Below the pieces are notes generated by a model. The model was given only the letters and a program-made list of their open reading frames with translations, did no database searches and was not told where the DNA came from. A DNA stretch of 64,000 bases from Streptomyces omiyaensis (GTDB taxonomy: Bacteria > Actinomycetota > Actinomycetes > Streptomycetales > Streptomycetaceae), in contig NZ_BMVV01000001.1 of assembly GCF_014650895.1 (NCBI RefSeq), forward strand, positions 538,044 to 602,043. Reading direction: 5' to 3'. The translations under genes were made by a program, and so were the position numbers. Shown piece after piece: positions 1 through 7,835 of this stretch. The first letter of the stretch is position 1. Each line of letters opens with the position of its first letter.

Positions 1-1399
1 CCGCGTAGTACCGCAGCCAGTCCGCGGCCGGCCAGGTCGTGCCCGCCGCCAGGTGCCCCTCCAGGCGCGCCCGCTCCTCCGACAGCAGCGCCGACAGCTT
101 CCGCAGCCCGGCCTTGACCTCCTTCAGCTCCTCGGCGCGGGCCTCCCGCACCTCCTTCGGCGCGGTCTTCAGGAGCCTCCCCTCCGGGCCCCGGAAGGAG
201 AGCAGGGCCGTGCCCGGCTCCCGTACCGCCAGCTCCGCGGTGTACGCCCCCAGCGCCACCCCGCACAGCCCGCGCGCGTCGAGCCCGAGCGCCGGCACGG
301 CCCGCTCCCGCAGCATCGACGCGGTCATCCCGGCCCGCGCGGCGACCGCCTCCGTGGCCCGCGCGATCCCCTTGGCCACCGTCCGGTTGACCACCCGTCC
401 CGGCAGCCGGCCCAGCTCCGCCACGGCCTCCTCGGCCCGGTCCACGGGCCACTCCCCGAGCACCGCGACGGCGGCCGTCGCGATCGACTGGCTCCGGCAC
501 ATCCCCCCGGACCCGCCGATCCCCGTCCCCGCGTGCCGTGCCACCGCCCCCACGAGCGGCAGCGCCCACGCCTCCCGGAGGCCCTGCGCGGCCCACAGCA
601 GGCCCCGCACGAGGGAGGTGTTGGCGGCGCTCGCCAGGGTGGGGACCCCCATCCCGACGGGGTCGGGGTCGTTCACCCGGTGCTCGCCCTGCGCGGCGAT
701 CCCCTCCAGCAGCCGCCGCACCACCTCCGCGCCGCCCTCCGCCCCCGCGAGGAGCGCGGCGCACTCCTTCCGCCAGGCCCGGGTCGCCCGGGGCCGGTCC
801 ATCAGCGCGCAGTGCGCCAGCAGCGCCGCGACCCCGGGCCCCGCCAGCGCCTCCCGGTGCGCGGCCCGCATCGCCCGGCCGTAGTCGTCGAACCCGTCCA
901 GGACGTGACGGGGCAGCAGATCCGGGTCCACCCGGGCCTCGCGCTCCAGCAGGGCGTCCATCCGGTCGCGGAGCCCGACGAACCCCTCCCGGCCGTACCC
1001 GCGCGGGGAGCCGGCGACGCGGCGCAGGGCCCGGACGTGGGTCCGCGAGAAGTCGCCCGCCTGCGCGCAGGCCGCCAGCGCGAGCGGCACCAGGACGGTG
1101 AAGCGCGCGTCGAGCTCGTGCGGGGCGACCTCGGCCGCGCCGCCCTGGAGCCGGCACAGCAGCAGGTCCGCCTCGGCGGGCGACCAGCCGAGGCTCCGGC
1201 GCGCCAGGGCGGCGAGGGCGGCGGCCACCGGCTCCCCGGCGCCCCGGCGGCAGGCACGCAGGTGCAGGGCGAGCGCGGCCTCCCGCAGCTCCGGTGCCTC
1301 CCGTGCGTCCAGCAAGTCCCGCAGCGCCTCCGGCCCCTCGGCCGCCGCCCGTGCCACCGCCTCGCCCGGCCCGGTCGCCGGGCCCGTGATCCCCACCAT
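1..1399 (-). CDS. DUF4132 domain-containing protein, C-terminus beyond window
   Basis: The reading frame is open from an ATG at 1399 leftwards to base 1, giving 466 codons of an incomplete protein. The N-terminal part is Ala/Leu/Arg-rich and looks helical and repeat-like. Near the window edge the sequence becomes Lys/Glu/Arg-rich (KEVREARAEELK) and ends in WPAADWLRYY, which I recognise as the start of the DUF4132 region of large MolR/WGR-type proteins. Members usually continue for several hundred more residues, so much of the gene is missing. An in-frame GTG nine bases upstream of the ATG is an alternative start. The function of the family is unknown. The gene is co-directional with the MFS gene on its right but separated by 44 bases, so it may share that transcript. 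Confidence 0.7.
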   Translation of the reverse strand, partial: MVGITGPATGPGEAVARAAAEGPEALRDLLDAREAPELREAALALHLRACRRGAGEPVAAALAALARRSLGWSPAEADLLLCRLQGGAAEVAPHELDARFTVLVPLALAACAQAGDFSRTHVRALRRVAGSPRGYGREGFVGLRDRMDALLEREARVDPDLLPRHVLDGFDDYGRAMRAAHREALAGPGVAALLAHCALMDRPRATRAWRKECAALLAGAEGGAEVVRRLLEGIAAQGEHRVNDPDPVGMGVPTLASAANTSLVRGLLWAAQGLREAWALPLVGAVARHAGTGIGGSGGMCRSQSIATAAVAVLGEWPVDRAEEAVAELGRLPGRVVNRTVAKGIARATEAVAARAGMTASMLRERAVPALGLDARGLCGVALGAYTAELAVREPGTALLSFRGPEGRLLKTAPKEVREARAEELKEVKAGLRKLSALLSEERARLEGHLAAGTTWPAADWLRYYA

Positions 1400-1443
1400 G
1401 CCGACCACGGTAGAGGGCCGTGCCGACAACCCGCCCGCAGGGC

Positions 1444-2658
1444 TCAGCGCAGCCTGCGCACCCCCGGCACCAGCGCCGTCGCCAGGCAGCAGCCGCCGAC
1501 CAGGACGGCCGCCACGACCAGCGGCACGCCCGGCCCCCAGGCCTCGGCGGCGAGCGGCGCCAGGGCGTAGCCGAGGGGCATCGCGGCGAAGGAGAGCAGC
1601 CAGTCGTACGAGACCACCCGGGCCAGCACCTGCTCGGGCACCGCGCGCTGGACGACGGTGTCCCAGACGGGCGTGAGGACGCCGAGGCCGGCCTGCGCGA
1701 GCCCGTACGCGCCGATCACGAGCCACCCGGGCGCCTGGGCGGCGAGCAGCAGCAGCGGCAGCGCGTAGCTCGCGAGGGCGAGGTTGGCGGTGAGGACCGG
1801 CCGGGAGGGCTTCAGCCGGTCGGCCGCGATCGAGCCGGCCAGCAGCCCCACCGCGCCGACCTGGAGCATCAGCACCCAGGCGCCCGCCCCGCCGAGCCGG
1901 TCGACGGCGATGGCGGGGCCGAGGGTCATGAGCACGGCGGCGGCGCCGTTCCACGCGCTGTGCGCGACGAGGCTGGTCCAGTACCAGTCGCGGGACCTGA
2001 CCTCCCGCCAGCCCTCGCGCAGGTCGGCGACGACCGACCGGCGGGGGACCGGCACCCGCTCGACCCGCAGGACGGAGAGCAGCGCGGCGCTGACGGCGAA
2101 GGAGACGGCGTCGAGGACGAAGGCCCAGCCGGGGCCGACGGTGAGGACGAGGGCGCCGGCGAGGGCGGGCCCGCCCACCCGGGTGGCGCTGTAGGCGATC
2201 CCCATGGCGGCGTTGGCGCGGTGCAGGGACTCCTCGGCGACGGTCCCGCGCACCAGCGGGGAGCCGGTCGGCGCGGCGAAGGCCCCGGCGGCGCCGCCGG
2301 CGGCCGAGGCGGCGGCGATCAGCCACAGGGTGGGGCTGCCGCCCAGGAGCTGGAGGCCGACGAGGAGCTGGGCGGCGCACCGGACGAGGTCCATGGCGAG
2401 GGCGATGGTGCGGGCGTCGAACCGGTCGGCGAGCACGCCGCCGACCGGGAGCAGCAGCAGCTTCGGCACCATCGCGCAGGCGAGGACGAGGGCGAGCGCG
2501 CCGGTGGAGCCGGTGGCCTCCAGGACGGCGAGGGCCAGCGCGGCGGGGACGACGGCGTCGCCGGTGAGCGAGAGCACCCGGCCGGCGAACAGGAGCCGGA
2601 AGGGGCGGGTGCGCAGGGGATGGAGGGCGGCGGGCGGCGCTCCGGTGGCGGGGATCAT
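1444..2658 (-). CDS. MFS transporter (MFS_3/EntS-like), likely drug or metabolite efflux
   Basis: This 404-residue integral membrane protein has about twelve hydrophobic segments. The N-terminal segment contains LLFAGRVLSLTGDAV and is followed by the MFS loop-2 type motif GGVLADRFDARTI near residue 80. Arg-rich cytoplasmic loops lie mid-protein. It resembles the MFS_3/enterobactin-exporter-like group, so export of a small toxic or secreted compound is the best guess; the substrate cannot be read from the sequence. The ATG at 2658 lies 11 bases from a perfect 33-bp palindrome. A MarR-family gene is divergent on the other side, the classic layout of a MarR repressor controlling its own gene and an efflux pump. 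Confidence 0.85.
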   Translation of the reverse strand: MIPATGAPPAALHPLRTRPFRLLFAGRVLSLTGDAVVPAALALAVLEATGSTGALALVLACAMVPKLLLLPVGGVLADRFDARTIALAMDLVRCAAQLLVGLQLLGGSPTLWLIAAASAAGGAAGAFAAPTGSPLVRGTVAEESLHRANAAMGIAYSATRVGGPALAGALVLTVGPGWAFVLDAVSFAVSAALLSVLRVERVPVPRRSVVADLREGWREVRSRDWYWTSLVAHSAWNGAAAVLMTLGPAIAVDRLGGAGAWVLMLQVGAVGLLAGSIAADRLKPSRPVLTANLALASYALPLLLLAAQAPGWLVIGAYGLAQAGLGVLTPVWDTVVQRAVPEQVLARVVSYDWLLSFAAMPLGYALAPLAAEAWGPGVPLVVAAVLVGGCCLATALVPGVRRLR

Positions 2659-2668
2659 GCGCGCAGGT

Positions 2669-2701
2669 TATTTCGTTGCCGAATAATTCGGCAACGAAAT
2701 A
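2669..2701. promoter_or_regulatory. Perfect palindromic operator between MFS and marR
   Basis: Two 16-base arms, TATTTCGTTGCCGAAT (2669-2684) and its exact reverse complement (2686-2701), flank a single base. The site is AT-rich in a very GC-rich setting and lies between the divergent MFS (ATG 2658) and MarR (ATG 2745) starts. Size, symmetry and position fit a MarR dimer operator repressing both genes. Binding by the neighbouring MarR is inferred. Confidence 0.85.
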
Positions 2702-2744
2702 TTCGTGCCGGATCGGTCCGTGCCCCCGCACGTACGATCACCCC

Positions 2745-3284
2745 ATGAATCAGCCGGACCCCGCAGCGCCCCGGGAACAGGACTGGACCGACGGACACGT
2801 GGCCCGCTGGCAGCCCTTCCTGCCCGAACTCGACCCCGTCGTCGAAGGCGCGGTCACCCGGATGAAGAAGCTCTCCGTCCACCTGCGGCGGGTCCGGGAG
2901 CAGTCCCTCCTCGACTTCGACCTCGAACGCCACGAGTTCGACACCCTCCACAAGCTGGCCGGCCGCGGCGGCTCCGCCGCCCCCTCCGAGCTGGCCCAGG
3001 ACCTCGACCTGGCCCCCGCCTCGGTCACCGGCCGCCTCGACGCCCTGGAGCGGCGCGGCTTCGTCCGCCGCACCCCCTCCACCACCGACCGCCGCCGCGT
3101 CGTCGTCGAGCTCACCGACGCCGGCCGCACCACCTGGCTCGGCGCCATGGACGTCCTCGGGCACGAGGAGGAACGCCTCCTCGGCGTCCTCGCCCCCGCC
3201 GAGCGGACGGCCCTGAACGACCTCCTGCGCCGGATCATGCTCGCCGCCGAGGAGGACCCCTCCCTCCCGCACTGGCACGGCTGA
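2745..3284 (+). CDS. MarR family transcriptional regulator
   Basis: The 179-residue protein has the MarR winged-helix fold: helix 1 with LSVHLRRVREQSLLDF, recognition region APSELAQDLDLAPASVTG, and wing RRTPSTTDRRRVVVELT (DRR motif) near residues 115-130. An upstream in-frame start would translate through the palindromic operator, so the ATG at 2745 is preferred. It is divergent from the MFS exporter and probably represses both genes through the 2669-2701 palindrome, releasing them when a ligand binds. The ligand is unknown. At about 180 residues it is slightly longer than the family norm because of a 35-residue N-terminal extension. Confidence 0.88.
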   Translation: MNQPDPAAPREQDWTDGHVARWQPFLPELDPVVEGAVTRMKKLSVHLRRVREQSLLDFDLERHEFDTLHKLAGRGGSAAPSELAQDLDLAPASVTGRLDALERRGFVRRTPSTTDRRRVVVELTDAGRTTWLGAMDVLGHEEERLLGVLAPAERTALNDLLRRIMLAAEEDPSLPHWHG

Positions 3285-3424
3285 CCCGCTGTCGGCGGCG
3301 CTCCCTGTCCCCGGCGCCGTGGCCACGGTCGCCTTCGTCGACGGGACGGCCCCGGGCGCCCGCGGCGCCCTCGCCCCCTCGTACTCGTCCCCCCGGCCGG
3401 CGGCTGACGCCCCGTCCGCACGTG

Positions 3425-3462
3425 CGAAGGCCCCGCCTCCCGGAGGGGAGACGGGGCCTTCG
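3425..3462 (-). terminator. Terminator hairpin downstream of sdhB
   Basis: Arms CGAAGGCCCCG (3425-3435) and CGGGGCCTTCG (3452-3462) form a perfect 11-bp stem with a further small stem inside the loop. It starts 16 bases after the sdhB stop and separates the convergent marR and sdh operons, so it may act on both strands. There is no long U tract, as is usual in Streptomyces. Confidence 0.75.
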
Positions 3463-3477
3463 GCGCACGCGGGAAGG

Positions 3478-4236
3478 TCAGAAGCGACGCGTGATCAGCG
3501 CGCGCTTCACTTCCTGGATCGCCTTGGTGATCTCGATGCCACGCGGGCAGGCGTCCGTGCAGTTGAACGTGGTGCGGCAGCGCCACACGCCGTCCTTGTC
3601 GTTCAGGATCTCCAGGCGCTGCTCGCCGCCCTCGTCGCGCGAGTCGAAGATGAAGCGGTGCGCGTTGACGATCGCGGCCGGACCGAAGTACTGGCCGTCG
3701 TTCCAGAAGACCGGGCAGGACGACGTGCACGCGGCGCACAGGATGCACTTGGTGGTGTCGTCGAAGCGCTCGCGGTCCTCGGGGGACTGCTTGCGCTCGC
3801 GGGTCGGCTCGTTCCCCTTGGTGATGAGGAAGGGCATGACGTCGCGGTACGCCTGGAAGAAGGGCTCCATGTCGACCACGAGGTCCTTCAGCACCGTGAG
3901 GCCCTTGATGGGCTCGACGGTGATCGGCTTCTCGGGGTTCAGGTCCTTGATCAGCGTCTTGCAGGCGAGCCTGTTCTTGCCGTTGATCCGCATGGCGTCG
4001 GAACCGCAGATGCCGTGCGCGCAGGAGCGACGGAAGGTCAGCGTGCCGTCCAGGTCCCACTTGATCTTGTGGAGACCGTCGAGCACGCGCTCCTTCGGGT
4101 CGATCTCGACCTGGAAGTCCTCCCAGACCACCGCGTCCGAGACCTCGGGGTTGAAGCGGCGGATCCGGAAGGTGACCGTGATGTACGGGGAGGCGGCGGA
4201 CTCCGCCTCGACCTTGTCCAGAACGGGGGTGGCCAT
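3478..4236 (-). CDS. sdhB: Succinate dehydrogenase iron-sulfur subunit
   Basis: This 252-residue subunit carries electrons from the FAD of SdhA to the membrane quinone site. The N-terminal ferredoxin fold holds the 2Fe-2S ligands in SCAHGICGSD (Cys72, Cys77, Asp80) and Cys92, with Asp replacing one Cys as in E. coli SdhB. The C-terminal half has CILCAACTSSCPVFW and CTDACPRGI for the 4Fe-4S and 3Fe-4S clusters. Its ATG overlaps the sdhA stop by one base (TGATG), so translation is coupled. It is the last gene of the sdhCDAB operon and is followed by a strong hairpin. Confidence 0.97.
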   Translation of the reverse strand: MATPVLDKVEAESAASPYITVTFRIRRFNPEVSDAVVWEDFQVEIDPKERVLDGLHKIKWDLDGTLTFRRSCAHGICGSDAMRINGKNRLACKTLIKDLNPEKPITVEPIKGLTVLKDLVVDMEPFFQAYRDVMPFLITKGNEPTRERKQSPEDRERFDDTTKCILCAACTSSCPVFWNDGQYFGPAAIVNAHRFIFDSRDEGGEQRLEILNDKDGVWRCRTTFNCTDACPRGIEITKAIQEVKRALITRRF

Positions 4237-5990
4237 CAGTACTTACGCTCCATCGGCTGGTAGCGGGTCGTCACGACCGGCTTGTAGTCGAGACGCACGG
4301 TCTCGGAGCCGTCCTCGCCGACCTCGCGGTACGCCATCGTGTGGCGCATGAAGTTGACGTCGTCGCGGTTCGGGTAGTCCTCGCGGTAGTGACCGCCGCG
4401 GGACTCCTTGCGCGCCAGGGCCGAGACGGCCATGACCTCGGCCAGTTCGAGCAGGTTGCCCAGCTCGACGGCCTCCAGGAGGTCGGTGTTGAAGCGCTTG
4501 CCCTTGTCCTGGATGGACACGTTCTTGTAGCGCTCGCGCAGCTCGGCGATCTTCTCGACGGCCGTCTTGATGGTCTGCTCCGTGCGGAACACCATCACGT
4601 TGGCGTCCATCGTCTCCTGGAGCTCGCGGCGCAGGTCGGCGACCCGCTCGGAGCCCGTGGAGTTGCGCAGGTTCTCGATCTGCGCGACGACCAGCGACTC
4701 CGGGTTCTCCGGCAGCTCGACGTAGTCGTGCTGGTGGGAGTACTCGGCGGCGGCGATGCCCGCGCGGCGCCCGAAGACGTTGATGTCGAGCAGCGAGTTG
4801 GTGCCGAGGCGGTTGGCGCCGTGCACCGACACGCAGGCGACCTCGCCGGCCGCGTACAGGCCCGGGACGACGGTGGTGTTGTCCGACAGGACCTCACCCT
4901 CGACGTTGGTCGGGATGCCGCCCATGGCGTAGTGCGCGGTGGGCTGGATCGGGATCGGGTCCGTGTACGGCTCGATGCCGAGGTACGTACGGGCGAACTC
5001 GGTGATGTCCGGGAGCTTGGCGTCGAGCTGCTCCGGCGGGAGGTGCGTCAGGTCCAGGTAGACGTGGTCGCCCTCGGGACCGCAGCCGCGGCCCTCGCGG
5101 ATCTCCGTGTAGATGGAGCGGGAGACGACGTCACGGGACGCGAGGTCCTTCATGACCGGCGCGTACTTCTCCATGAAGCGCTCGCCGTCCTTGTTGCGGA
5201 GGATGCCGCCCTCACCGCGGGCGCCCTCCGTCAGCAGGATGCCCATGCGCCAGATGCCCGTCGGGTGGAACTGGAAGAACTCCATGTCCTCCAGGGGCAG
5301 GCCGCGGCGGTAGCAGGCGGCCTGGCCGTCACCGGTCAGGGTGTGGGCGTTCGACGTCACCTTGAAGAACTTGCCGGTGCCGCCGGAGGCGTAGACCACG
5401 GCCTTCGCCTGGAAGATGTGGATCTCGCCGGTGGCCAGCTCGTACGCGACGACGCCGGCGGACTTCTTGACGCCGTCGACCTCGACGATGAGCTGGTCCA
5501 GGACGTAGAACTCGTTGAAGAACTCCACGCCCTCCTTGATGCAGTTCTGGTACAGCGTCTGGAGGATCATGTGGCCGGTGCGGTCGCCCGAGTAGCAGGC
5601 GCGGCGGACCGGGGCCTCGCCGTGGTTGCGGGAGTGACCGCCGAACCGGCGCTGGTCGATGTCGCCGTTGGGCGTACGGCCGAAGGGCAGGCCCATCTTC
5701 TCCAGGTCGAGGACGGCGTCGATGGCCTCCTTCGCCAGGATCTCGGCGGCGTCCTGGTCGACCAGGTAGTCACCGCCCTTGACCGTGTCGAAGGTGTGCC
5801 ACTCCCAGTTGTCCTCCTCCACGTTGGCCAGCGCGGCGGCCATGCCGCCCTGCGCGGCGCCCGTGTGGGAGCGGGTGGGGTAGAGCTTCGTCAGCACGGC
5901 GGTGCGGCTGCGCTTCGTCGCCTCGATGGCGGCGCGCATGCCGGCGCCGCCGGCGCCGACGATGACGGTGTCGTACTTGTGGATCTTCAT
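4236..5990 (-). CDS. sdhA: Succinate dehydrogenase flavoprotein subunit
   Basis: This 584-residue flavoprotein oxidises succinate to fumarate in the TCA cycle and respiratory complex II. The dinucleotide-binding GAGGAGMRAA lies near residue 13. RSHTGAAQGG carries the histidine expected to bind FAD covalently. FHPTGI, HYAMGG, the capping-domain region and RKESRGGHYREDYP with the catalytic Arg are all present. Full length for the family. It sits 24 bases after sdhD and is translationally coupled to sdhB. Confidence 0.98.
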   Translation of the reverse strand: MKIHKYDTVIVGAGGAGMRAAIEATKRSRTAVLTKLYPTRSHTGAAQGGMAAALANVEEDNWEWHTFDTVKGGDYLVDQDAAEILAKEAIDAVLDLEKMGLPFGRTPNGDIDQRRFGGHSRNHGEAPVRRACYSGDRTGHMILQTLYQNCIKEGVEFFNEFYVLDQLIVEVDGVKKSAGVVAYELATGEIHIFQAKAVVYASGGTGKFFKVTSNAHTLTGDGQAACYRRGLPLEDMEFFQFHPTGIWRMGILLTEGARGEGGILRNKDGERFMEKYAPVMKDLASRDVVSRSIYTEIREGRGCGPEGDHVYLDLTHLPPEQLDAKLPDITEFARTYLGIEPYTDPIPIQPTAHYAMGGIPTNVEGEVLSDNTTVVPGLYAAGEVACVSVHGANRLGTNSLLDINVFGRRAGIAAAEYSHQHDYVELPENPESLVVAQIENLRNSTGSERVADLRRELQETMDANVMVFRTEQTIKTAVEKIAELRERYKNVSIQDKGKRFNTDLLEAVELGNLLELAEVMAVSALARKESRGGHYREDYPNRDDVNFMRHTMAYREVGEDGSETVRLDYKPVVTTRYQPMERKY

Positions 5991-6014
5991 TGGGTGGTTA
6001 CCTCAGCCCCGTGC

Positions 6015-6488
6015 CTAGCGGATGTTCGGGTCGAAGGTGAAGATCACCAGCGTGCCCAGAAGGATGGTGAACACCGTGGCGGTGTACAGCAGGCCCTTGA
6101 GCCACAGGCGCGTGTTGGGGCGCTCCGCGTAGTCGTTGATGACGGTACGGAGGCCGTTGGCGCCGTGCAGCATGGCGAGCCACAGCATCAGCAGGTCCCA
6201 GACCTGCCAGAACGGGGACGCCCAGCGGCCGGCCACGAAGGCGAAGCCGATCTTGGAGACGCCGCCGTCCAGGAAGAGCTGGATCAGCAGGTGGCCGAGG
6301 ACGAGGACCACGAGGACGACGCCCGAGAGGCGCATGAAGAGCCACGCGGCCATCTCGAAGTTGCCGCGGGTCGCGCGCGGGGTCCTGCCCGTGCGCTTGC
6401 GGGGCGCCTCGATGTAGGGGGCGGGGTTGTCCACGTCGTAGGCAGGGCCCTCGACGGGACCGATCGCGGAAGTGGTGTCAGCGGACAT
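6015..6488 (-). CDS. sdhD: Succinate dehydrogenase hydrophobic membrane anchor subunit
   Basis: The 157-residue anchor has a polar, proline-containing N-terminus of about 45 residues and then three membrane helices (FMRLSGVVLVVLVLGHLL, LLMLWLAMLHGANGLR, ATVFTILLGTLVIF). The His of GHLL or LHGANG is the candidate heme ligand. Together with SdhC it forms the quinone-binding, heme b-containing anchor. It begins eight bases after the sdhC stop, in the order C-D-A-B typical of actinobacterial sdh operons. Confidence 0.93.
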   Translation of the reverse strand: MSADTTSAIGPVEGPAYDVDNPAPYIEAPRKRTGRTPRATRGNFEMAAWLFMRLSGVVLVVLVLGHLLIQLFLDGGVSKIGFAFVAGRWASPFWQVWDLLMLWLAMLHGANGLRTVINDYAERPNTRLWLKGLLYTATVFTILLGTLVIFTFDPNIR

Positions 6489-6496
6489 GTCTGGCG

Positions 6497-6877
6497 TCAG
6501 CTCCCGAACAGTTCACGTGCGGCGTGGCCGAGGACGGGGTACAGGGAGCCCGCCATCAGCACGACCCAGATGCCCACGACGGTCCAGAGCATCTGCTTCT
6601 GGTAGCGCGGGCCCTTGGACCAGAAGTCCACGGCGATGACACGGAGACCGTTCAGCGCGTGGAAGAGGATGGCGGCGACAAGGCCGTACTCCAGCAGAGC
6701 GACGATCGGCGTCTTGTAGGTCGCGACGACCTCGTCGTACGCCTCGGGGGAGACGCGGACGAGAGCGGTGTCCAGCACGTGTACGAACAGGAAGAAGAAG
6801 ATGAGGACGCCGGTGACTCGATGAGCCACCCAGGACCACATTCCTTCCCGGCCGCGGTACAGCGTTCCAGCCGGCAC
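6497..6877 (-). CDS. sdhC: Succinate dehydrogenase cytochrome b556 subunit
   Basis: The 126-residue protein opens with GTLYRGREGMWSWVAHRVTG, the conserved SdhC N-terminus, and has three membrane helices. A histidine in FLFVHVLD is a likely heme ligand and FHALNGLRVI is the second-helix signature. It is the first gene of the operon. The 193-base region to its right contains a TACGAT hexamer on the minus strand that could be a -10 element, but no convincing known operator was seen. Confidence 0.95.
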   Translation of the reverse strand: MPAGTLYRGREGMWSWVAHRVTGVLIFFFLFVHVLDTALVRVSPEAYDEVVATYKTPIVALLEYGLVAAILFHALNGLRVIAVDFWSKGPRYQKQMLWTVVGIWVVLMAGSLYPVLGHAARELFGS

Positions 6878-7070
6878 GGAAAAACCCTCCGGGAGCGGGG
6901 ATCGGGGCCCGGCCGGCTTCTCTGTCGGTCTGGCCCGGCCGGGTACGGTCCACCGGCCCCGGTCATCGTAGCGACGACTTGTCGGTTCGCTCGCGCGGGG
7001 TCCGTCAGTGTGATCAAACAGGCACGGACGGGCTATCGTCCAGGGCCGAATCGGCCCCTTCCGGGCGGAA

Positions 7071-7733
7071 TCACAGGTCCGTGCGGGGGAAGGTGAGCCC
7101 CCGGGCGAGCGCGAGGACGAGTCGCGAGCGGGCCAGCCGGCGCAGTTCGTCCGCCGCGACGACCCGTTCCTCCTCCGGTTCGTTGCCGAGACGTGACCGG
7201 ATCCCGGCCAGCACGGCGTCCAGCCGCTCGCCCGGCCGCACCCCGTCCAGGCTGATGACGAAGGCGTGGCCGAAGCGGCTCTCGTACGCGGCGTGCGCGG
7301 CGCGCAGCGCGGTCCGGGCGGCCGGCGGCGCGCCCGGGTGCGCCGGCGCGGAGGACTCGGCGGCCAGCGCCTCGTCCAGATCGGCGCCGGTCAGGTCGTA
7401 TCCGGCCTCCTCGGCGGCGGCCAGCAGGGCGTCCACCGTGGGGTAGGGCCGGTGCGCGGCGATCCGCTCGGCCCAGCGGCGGCTGTGGCAGCAGGAGAGC
7501 AGCAGCTCGACCGCCTCGGCGGGGTCCGCCGCGTCGAGGAGCAGCAGGCCGTGCGGGGTGCCGGCGTATTTCTGGGCGGGTATGGCAGGCGCGTCCGCCG
7601 GACCCGGCTTGCGGCAGGGGGCGTGGGTGTCGCTGGTCAGCGTGGGCTCCGGGACGGCGGGGCGAGAGGGGTTGACGTGACGCAACGTTATCGACGGGAC
7701 GGGGGAAGTGTCCGACGGGTGCGCGAATTTCAC
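7071..7733 (-). CDS. UraD-like OHCU decarboxylase family protein lacking the usual catalytic segment
   Basis: The core matches the 2-oxo-4-hydroxy-4-carboxy-5-ureidoimidazoline decarboxylase fold: LSCCHSRRWAERIAAHRPY, then ALRAAHAAYESRFGHAFVI and RSRLGNEPEEERVVAADEL. True UraD enzymes, which finish urate breakdown to S-allantoin, carry HPRIG and a downstream Glu-Gln pair. Here EALAAESSAPAHPGAP runs almost directly into the ALRAAHAAY helix, so the catalytic segment is missing. Activity is therefore doubtful. The start is also uncertain: GTG 7733 gives 220 residues with a disordered 45-residue leader, and no ATG lies closer to the domain. No other urate pathway gene is nearby. It is divergent from the GH20 lipoprotein. 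Confidence 0.7.
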   Translation of the reverse strand: MKFAHPSDTSPVPSITLRHVNPSRPAVPEPTLTSDTHAPCRKPGPADAPAIPAQKYAGTPHGLLLLDAADPAEAVELLLSCCHSRRWAERIAAHRPYPTVDALLAAAEEAGYDLTGADLDEALAAESSAPAHPGAPPAARTALRAAHAAYESRFGHAFVISLDGVRPGERLDAVLAGIRSRLGNEPEEERVVAADELRRLARSRLVLALARGLTFPRTDL

Positions 7734-7835
7734 TCGGAAGGAAGAGTTTGGGAACGTGTGATGGACGTGAAGGTTCCGTTCCGTCCTGGGGCGGACGACT
7801 GGCCGGTCCGACGGGGGTGCGGGAGGATGCGAGGG

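Noticed and set aside
2676..2744. Extended MarR start at 2676
   Set aside because: It would lie inside the palindromic operator and add residues with no family similarity.
6958..7060. Rex or Crp site upstream of sdhC
   Set aside because: GTGTGATCAAACAGGCAC looks tempting, but the half-site spacing does not fit Crp (GTG-N6-GnCAC) and the bases do not fit the Rex box.
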